Of a stretch of DNA of 8,858 nt, positions 6,784 to 8,858 are shown piece after piece. Position numbers and translations under genes: made by a program. Below the pieces are notes generated by a model. The model saw only the letters and a program-made list of their open reading frames with translations. It was not told the DNA's origin and did no database searches. Source of the DNA: an uncultured Clostridiaceae bacterium (GTDB lineage Bacteria > Bacillota > Clostridia > Lachnospirales > Lachnospiraceae); assembly GCA_958441075.1 (NCBI GenBank), contig CAUCBQ010000086.1, forward strand, positions 1 through 8,858, read 5' to 3'. The stretch's first letter is position 1, and every line of letters starts with the position of its first letter.

Positions 6784-7068
6784 TTATTCGTTCTGGGAAG
6801 CTTCTTCTGCCTCAGCCTCTTCTTCCTCTGTTGTCTCCTCTTCCGGAAGAATCTTTACCTGCTGATGATACAGCTCATCAATGGCAATCGACAGAGGCTT
6901 TTTCCCTGCTGTACCGGGAACCAGAGGTTCTTCCCCTGCAATCAGCTGTCTTGCACGCTTGGAAGCCGCAATAACAATAGAATAGCGGCTCTGCACAACC
7001 GGCTGCTCGCCTGGTTCGATGTCGCTGTTTACAACGTTGATCAGATCTGTGTATGATGGATGTAACAT
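6784..7068 (-). CDS. rpoZ: DNA-directed RNA polymerase subunit omega
   Basis: Small subunit that helps assemble and stabilise RNA polymerase by binding the beta' subunit. The 94-residue protein carries the family core SRYSIVIAASKRARQL (28-42) and PLSIAIDEL (58-66), with the opening MLHPSYTDLINVVN. The last 20 residues are almost all Glu/Ala (EEETTEEEEAEAEEA), a disordered acidic tail common in clostridial omega. The frame is open to a TTG at 7086, but AAGGGG (7077-7082) sits 8 nt before the ATG at 7068, and homologues begin at this methionine. The gene follows gmk by 89 nt, the usual neighbour in Firmicutes. A hairpin sits in that gap. Confidence 0.94.
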   Translation of the reverse strand: MLHPSYTDLINVVNSDIEPGEQPVVQSRYSIVIAASKRARQLIAGEEPLVPGTAGKKPLSIAIDELYHQQVKILPEEETTEEEEAEAEEASQNE

Positions 7069-7103
7069 TCTACATTCCCCTTTCAAATTTTAAATATATA
7101 ATC

Positions 7104-7145
7104 GCTCTGTATGCAAACCGAAGGTTTTTCAGTTTCCCACAGAGC
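7104..7145 (-). other. Nested inverted repeat in the gmk-rpoZ gap
   Basis: An outer 7-bp perfect arm (7104-7110 with 7139-7145, GCTCTGT/ACAGAGC) encloses an inner 5-bp hairpin with a 3-nt loop (7115-7127, AAACC-GAA-GGTTT on the plus strand). On the transcribed strand it is followed by an AT-rich stretch, not a T run, and then by the rpoZ ribosome binding site about 20 nt later. It may be a leader structure or mRNA processing site for rpoZ; it does not look like a normal terminator. Confidence 0.4.
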
Positions 7146-7157
7146 AGTTTGCTGACA

Positions 7158-7790
7158 TTAATTTCTCTCATCCAGATGGTAAAGGTCTTCCCGCATCTTT
7201 CCAAGAAAGTCCAGATGATAGGAGGTTTTTTCATGCTGCAGCTGAATCAGCTGGTGCATCTTCTCCACGCATGTATCAATATCATCATTAATAAGAAGAT
7301 AATCATAGGCTTCCATGCCGTCTGCCTCCTCTGCCGCCCTCTTTAAACGGGCGTTGATTACCTCAATACTTTCCGTACCCCGGCCTACCAGACGGCGCTT
7401 TAACTCCTCTGCGTTTGGAGGTGTAACAAAAAGAAGCAGTGCTTCAGGATAACGCTTCTTCACCTTTAAAGCGCCCTGGATCTCAATCTCAAGAATCACA
7501 TCCTTGCCCTGGGCCATCTTCTCTTCCACATACTCTTTGGGAGTACCGTAATAATGATTTACATACTTGGCATACTCAATCAGCTTATGCTCATCCCGCA
7601 GCTTCTCAAATTCCTCTTCCGAAAGAAAAAAATACTCTCTTCCATCCTCTTCACCCTCCCTGGGCTTTCTCGTGGTGGCAGAAATAGACAGCGCATAATT
7701 GTCATAGCGCCTTAAAAGCTCCTTCATCAGAGTTCCCTTGCCCGCTCCTGAAAATCCGGATACAACCACCAAAATTCCCTGCTGATTCAT
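7158..7790 (-). CDS. gmk: Guanylate kinase
   Basis: Cytoplasmic enzyme that phosphorylates GMP to GDP with ATP, feeding GTP, dGTP and (p)ppGpp pools. From the ATG at 7790 the protein has 210 residues, normal for the family. The P-loop is GFSGAGKGT (12-20), with Phe where many family members have Pro. The GMP-binding region shows SATTRKPREGEEDGREYFF (38-55) and LIEYAKYVNHYYGTPKEYV (70-88). The stretch DVILEIEIQGALKVKK (97-112) and the lid region RLVGRGTES (133-141) follow. The ATG at 7790 has AGGAG 7 nt upstream. An in-frame ATG at 7811 would add seven residues but its codons are the ribosome binding site itself. It begins 23 nt after yicC and precedes rpoZ. Confidence 0.97.
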   Translation of the reverse strand: MNQQGILVVVSGFSGAGKGTLMKELLRRYDNYALSISATTRKPREGEEDGREYFFLSEEEFEKLRDEHKLIEYAKYVNHYYGTPKEYVEEKMAQGKDVILEIEIQGALKVKKRYPEALLLFVTPPNAEELKRRLVGRGTESIEVINARLKRAAEEADGMEAYDYLLINDDIDTCVEKMHQLIQLQHEKTSYHLDFLGKMREDLYHLDERN

Positions 7791-7797
7791 GGGATAT

Positions 7798-7802
7798 CTC
7801 CT
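7798..7802 (-). promoter_or_regulatory. Ribosome binding site deciding the gmk start
   Basis: AGGAG on the minus strand, 7 nt before the ATG at 7790. It lies within the codons that a start at 7811 would translate, so it argues for the shorter protein. Confidence 0.8.
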
Positions 7803-7813
7803 CTCTTTCATCT

Positions 7814-8692
7814 CTATTCGATGTTCTGGATCTGTTCTCTTACCTTTTCAATCTCCGTCTTCAGGGCAATGGCCTTGTCCGAAAGCTCCAGGTCATTGGA
7901 CTTAGACAAAATGGTATTGGCTTCCCGGTTCATCTCCTGGGCAATAAAGTCAAGCTTTCTTCCCACGCTTTCACCGCTTAAAAGCTCCCGTTTTGTATTT
8001 TCAATATGGCTTCTTAAACGGACTGTTTCCTCATCCACACAGATCTTGTCTGCATAGATCACCACCTCTGAGGCAATCCGGCCTTCATCTACCGTGGTTC
8101 CGTTTAACAGCTCCTTTACCTTTTCCTCCAGCTTCGTCCGGTACTCGGAAAGAATCTGAGGAGAACGGGCCTCAATGAAATCAACCAGCTCTGTCATATA
8201 GTCAAGTTTGCCTAAAAGATCATTTTTCAGGTGTTCTCCTTCTGTCTCTCTGGAAGCCACAAACCTTCCGGCAGCTTCCTCCATAGCAGCTGAGAGAATA
8301 TCCCAGAGGTGCTCCTCATCATCCGGCGTCTGCTCCATAGTCAGAACCTCCGGACATCTTGCAAGGGTAGATACCTGAATATCATTTGGAATATGAAATT
8401 CCTTCTCCATCTGCTTAAAATGCTCCATATACTCTGCAGCCAGAGCCCTGTTGTACTTTAAGCAGAGGTTACCCTCTGTATAGTCCTCATAATTGATAAA
8501 AACATCCACCTTTCCCCGCTGAATATACTTCTTAAGCAGAGTTCGGATGGAAGCCTCAAAGTAATTAAACTTCTTCGGCATCTTAATGCTCAGATCCAGA
8601 TATCTGTGGTTCACTGCCTTCATCTCCACAGAGATCTTATACTCATCAGTAGCATTCTCGCATCTTCCAAAGCCGGTCATGCTTTTTAACAT
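7814..8692 (-). CDS. yicC: YicC family endoribonuclease
   Basis: A 292-residue YicC/YloC protein. The family was long annotated as stress-induced and of unknown function; members are now known as endoribonucleases involved in RNA turnover. The N-terminal domain opens with the hallmark MLKSMTGFGR and continues with SVEMKAVNHRYLDLSIKMPK (21-40). The C-terminal DUF1732 domain carries EGRIASEVVIYADKICVDEE (203-222), RLRSHI (225-230) and GRKLDFIAQEMNREANTILSK (244-264). AGAGG lies 9 nt before the ATG at 8692; an in-frame ATG at 8713 would add seven residues (MKERHSF) absent from the usual family N-terminus. It is the first gene after a strong promoter and is followed directly by gmk. The remA gene often found between yicC and gmk in Firmicutes is missing. 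Confidence 0.95.
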   Translation of the reverse strand: MLKSMTGFGRCENATDEYKISVEMKAVNHRYLDLSIKMPKKFNYFEASIRTLLKKYIQRGKVDVFINYEDYTEGNLCLKYNRALAAEYMEHFKQMEKEFHIPNDIQVSTLARCPEVLTMEQTPDDEEHLWDILSAAMEEAAGRFVASRETEGEHLKNDLLGKLDYMTELVDFIEARSPQILSEYRTKLEEKVKELLNGTTVDEGRIASEVVIYADKICVDEETVRLRSHIENTKRELLSGESVGRKLDFIAQEMNREANTILSKSNDLELSDKAIALKTEIEKVREQIQNIE

Positions 8693-8701
8693 AAAGGAAT
8701 G

Positions 8702-8706
8702 CCTCT
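8702..8706 (-). promoter_or_regulatory. Ribosome binding site deciding the yicC start
   Basis: AGAGG on the minus strand, 9 nt before the ATG at 8692 and inside the codons after the upstream ATG at 8713. It supports the shorter protein starting MLKSMTGFG. Confidence 0.72.
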
Positions 8707-8732
8707 CTTTCATCGTTACATAGTTATACAGT

Positions 8733-8761
8733 ATTATAATTCATCTGTGAGGGCAAGTCAA
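8733..8761 (-). promoter_or_regulatory. Sigma-A type promoter of the yicC-led array
   Basis: On the minus strand TTGACT (8756-8761) and TATAAT (8733-8738) are separated by exactly 17 bp. This is one mismatch from the full -35/-10 consensus. Transcription should start near 8726, giving a leader of about 33 nt before the yicC ATG at 8692. No operator-like palindrome is evident around it, so the promoter looks constitutive. It probably drives yicC, gmk and rpoZ, and perhaps the whole minus-strand array. Confidence 0.88.
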
Positions 8762-8840
8762 CTTTTTTCACTTTTCTATTTCCCAAAATTATGCTATCCT
8801 TATAGACAAGCGCCCCTGTTTCCGGTCTTTCTTTCCTATT

Positions 8841-8858
8841 AAAAAAAGCCGGAACAAA
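8841..8858 (-). terminator. Partial terminator of an upstream minus-strand gene (cut by window edge)
   Basis: On the minus strand the window opens with TTTGTTCCGGC followed by seven T. This is the typical 3' arm and U tract of a rho-independent terminator; the 5' arm would lie beyond the edge. It suggests that the gene before yicC is on the same strand and ends there. The 79 bases between it and the promoter (8762-8840) show no gene. Confidence 0.5.

Noticed and set aside
8767..8795. Possible plus-strand divergent promoter TTCACT-17-TATGCT
   Set aside because: Only four of six matches in each box, and the DNA it would lead into looks like the terminator of a minus-strand gene. Too weak to list as a feature.
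8820..8858. Inverted repeat TTCCGG/CCGGAA near the right edge
   Set aside because: The 24-nt loop with a T run inside makes it an unlikely hairpin. The edge sequence fits better as the 3' half of a terminator whose other arm is outside the window.
1..8858. Search for mobile elements, CRISPR repeats, tRNA/rRNA, riboswitches, and defence or biosynthetic systems
   Set aside because: I saw no transposase or integrase motif, no regularly spaced repeats, no tRNA-like or rRNA sequence and no known riboswitch core. The window is mainly conserved housekeeping DNA.

Overview
The window looks like a chromosomal housekeeping segment from a spore-forming Firmicute, most likely a Lachnospiraceae-type clostridium. 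The reasons are the gene order yicC-gmk-rpoZ-rimO-pgsA-cinA, a GerW/YtfJ sporulation gene next to a DUF2953 gene, moderate GC, strong AGGAG-type ribosome binding sites and a near-consensus sigma-A promoter. The placement is inferred from gene order and protein style; no database was searched.

Layout: positions 1-247 hold a plus-strand rpmB (zinc-type ribosomal protein L28) with its terminator. Everything from 297 to the promoter near 8760 is on the minus strand. Read in the direction of transcription, from high to low coordinates, it runs: sigma-A promoter (8733-8761), yicC, gmk, rpoZ, rimO, pgsA, cinA, a 435-aa protein of unknown function, a 106-aa protein of unknown function, a DUF2953 membrane protein, gerW/ytfJ, and a 45-aa two-helix membrane protein too short for routine ORF calling. 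Most junctions are tight: 17-bp overlap for rimO/pgsA, and 1 bp for pgsA/cinA and for the 106-aa gene/DUF2953. I see no convincing strong terminator inside the array, so it may be one operon of eleven genes. It ends at the hairpin it shares with the convergent rpmB.

Functionally the first half covers RNA turnover (YicC), GTP precursor supply and transcription (Gmk, RpoZ), ribosome modification (RimO), phospholipid synthesis (PgsA) and nucleotide repair/competence-type functions (CinA). The second half moves into lineage-specific and sporulation-associated proteins.

Nothing here is a mobile element, CRISPR array, defence island or structural RNA gene. The less ordinary items are the uncalled 45-aa cysteine-rich membrane protein, the two unrecognised genes after cinA, a 64-nt imperfect stem-loop between rpoZ and rimO, a smaller nested hairpin between gmk and rpoZ, the lack of remA between yicC and gmk, and in-frame upstream start codons at gmk, yicC and rpoZ that would mislead start prediction.
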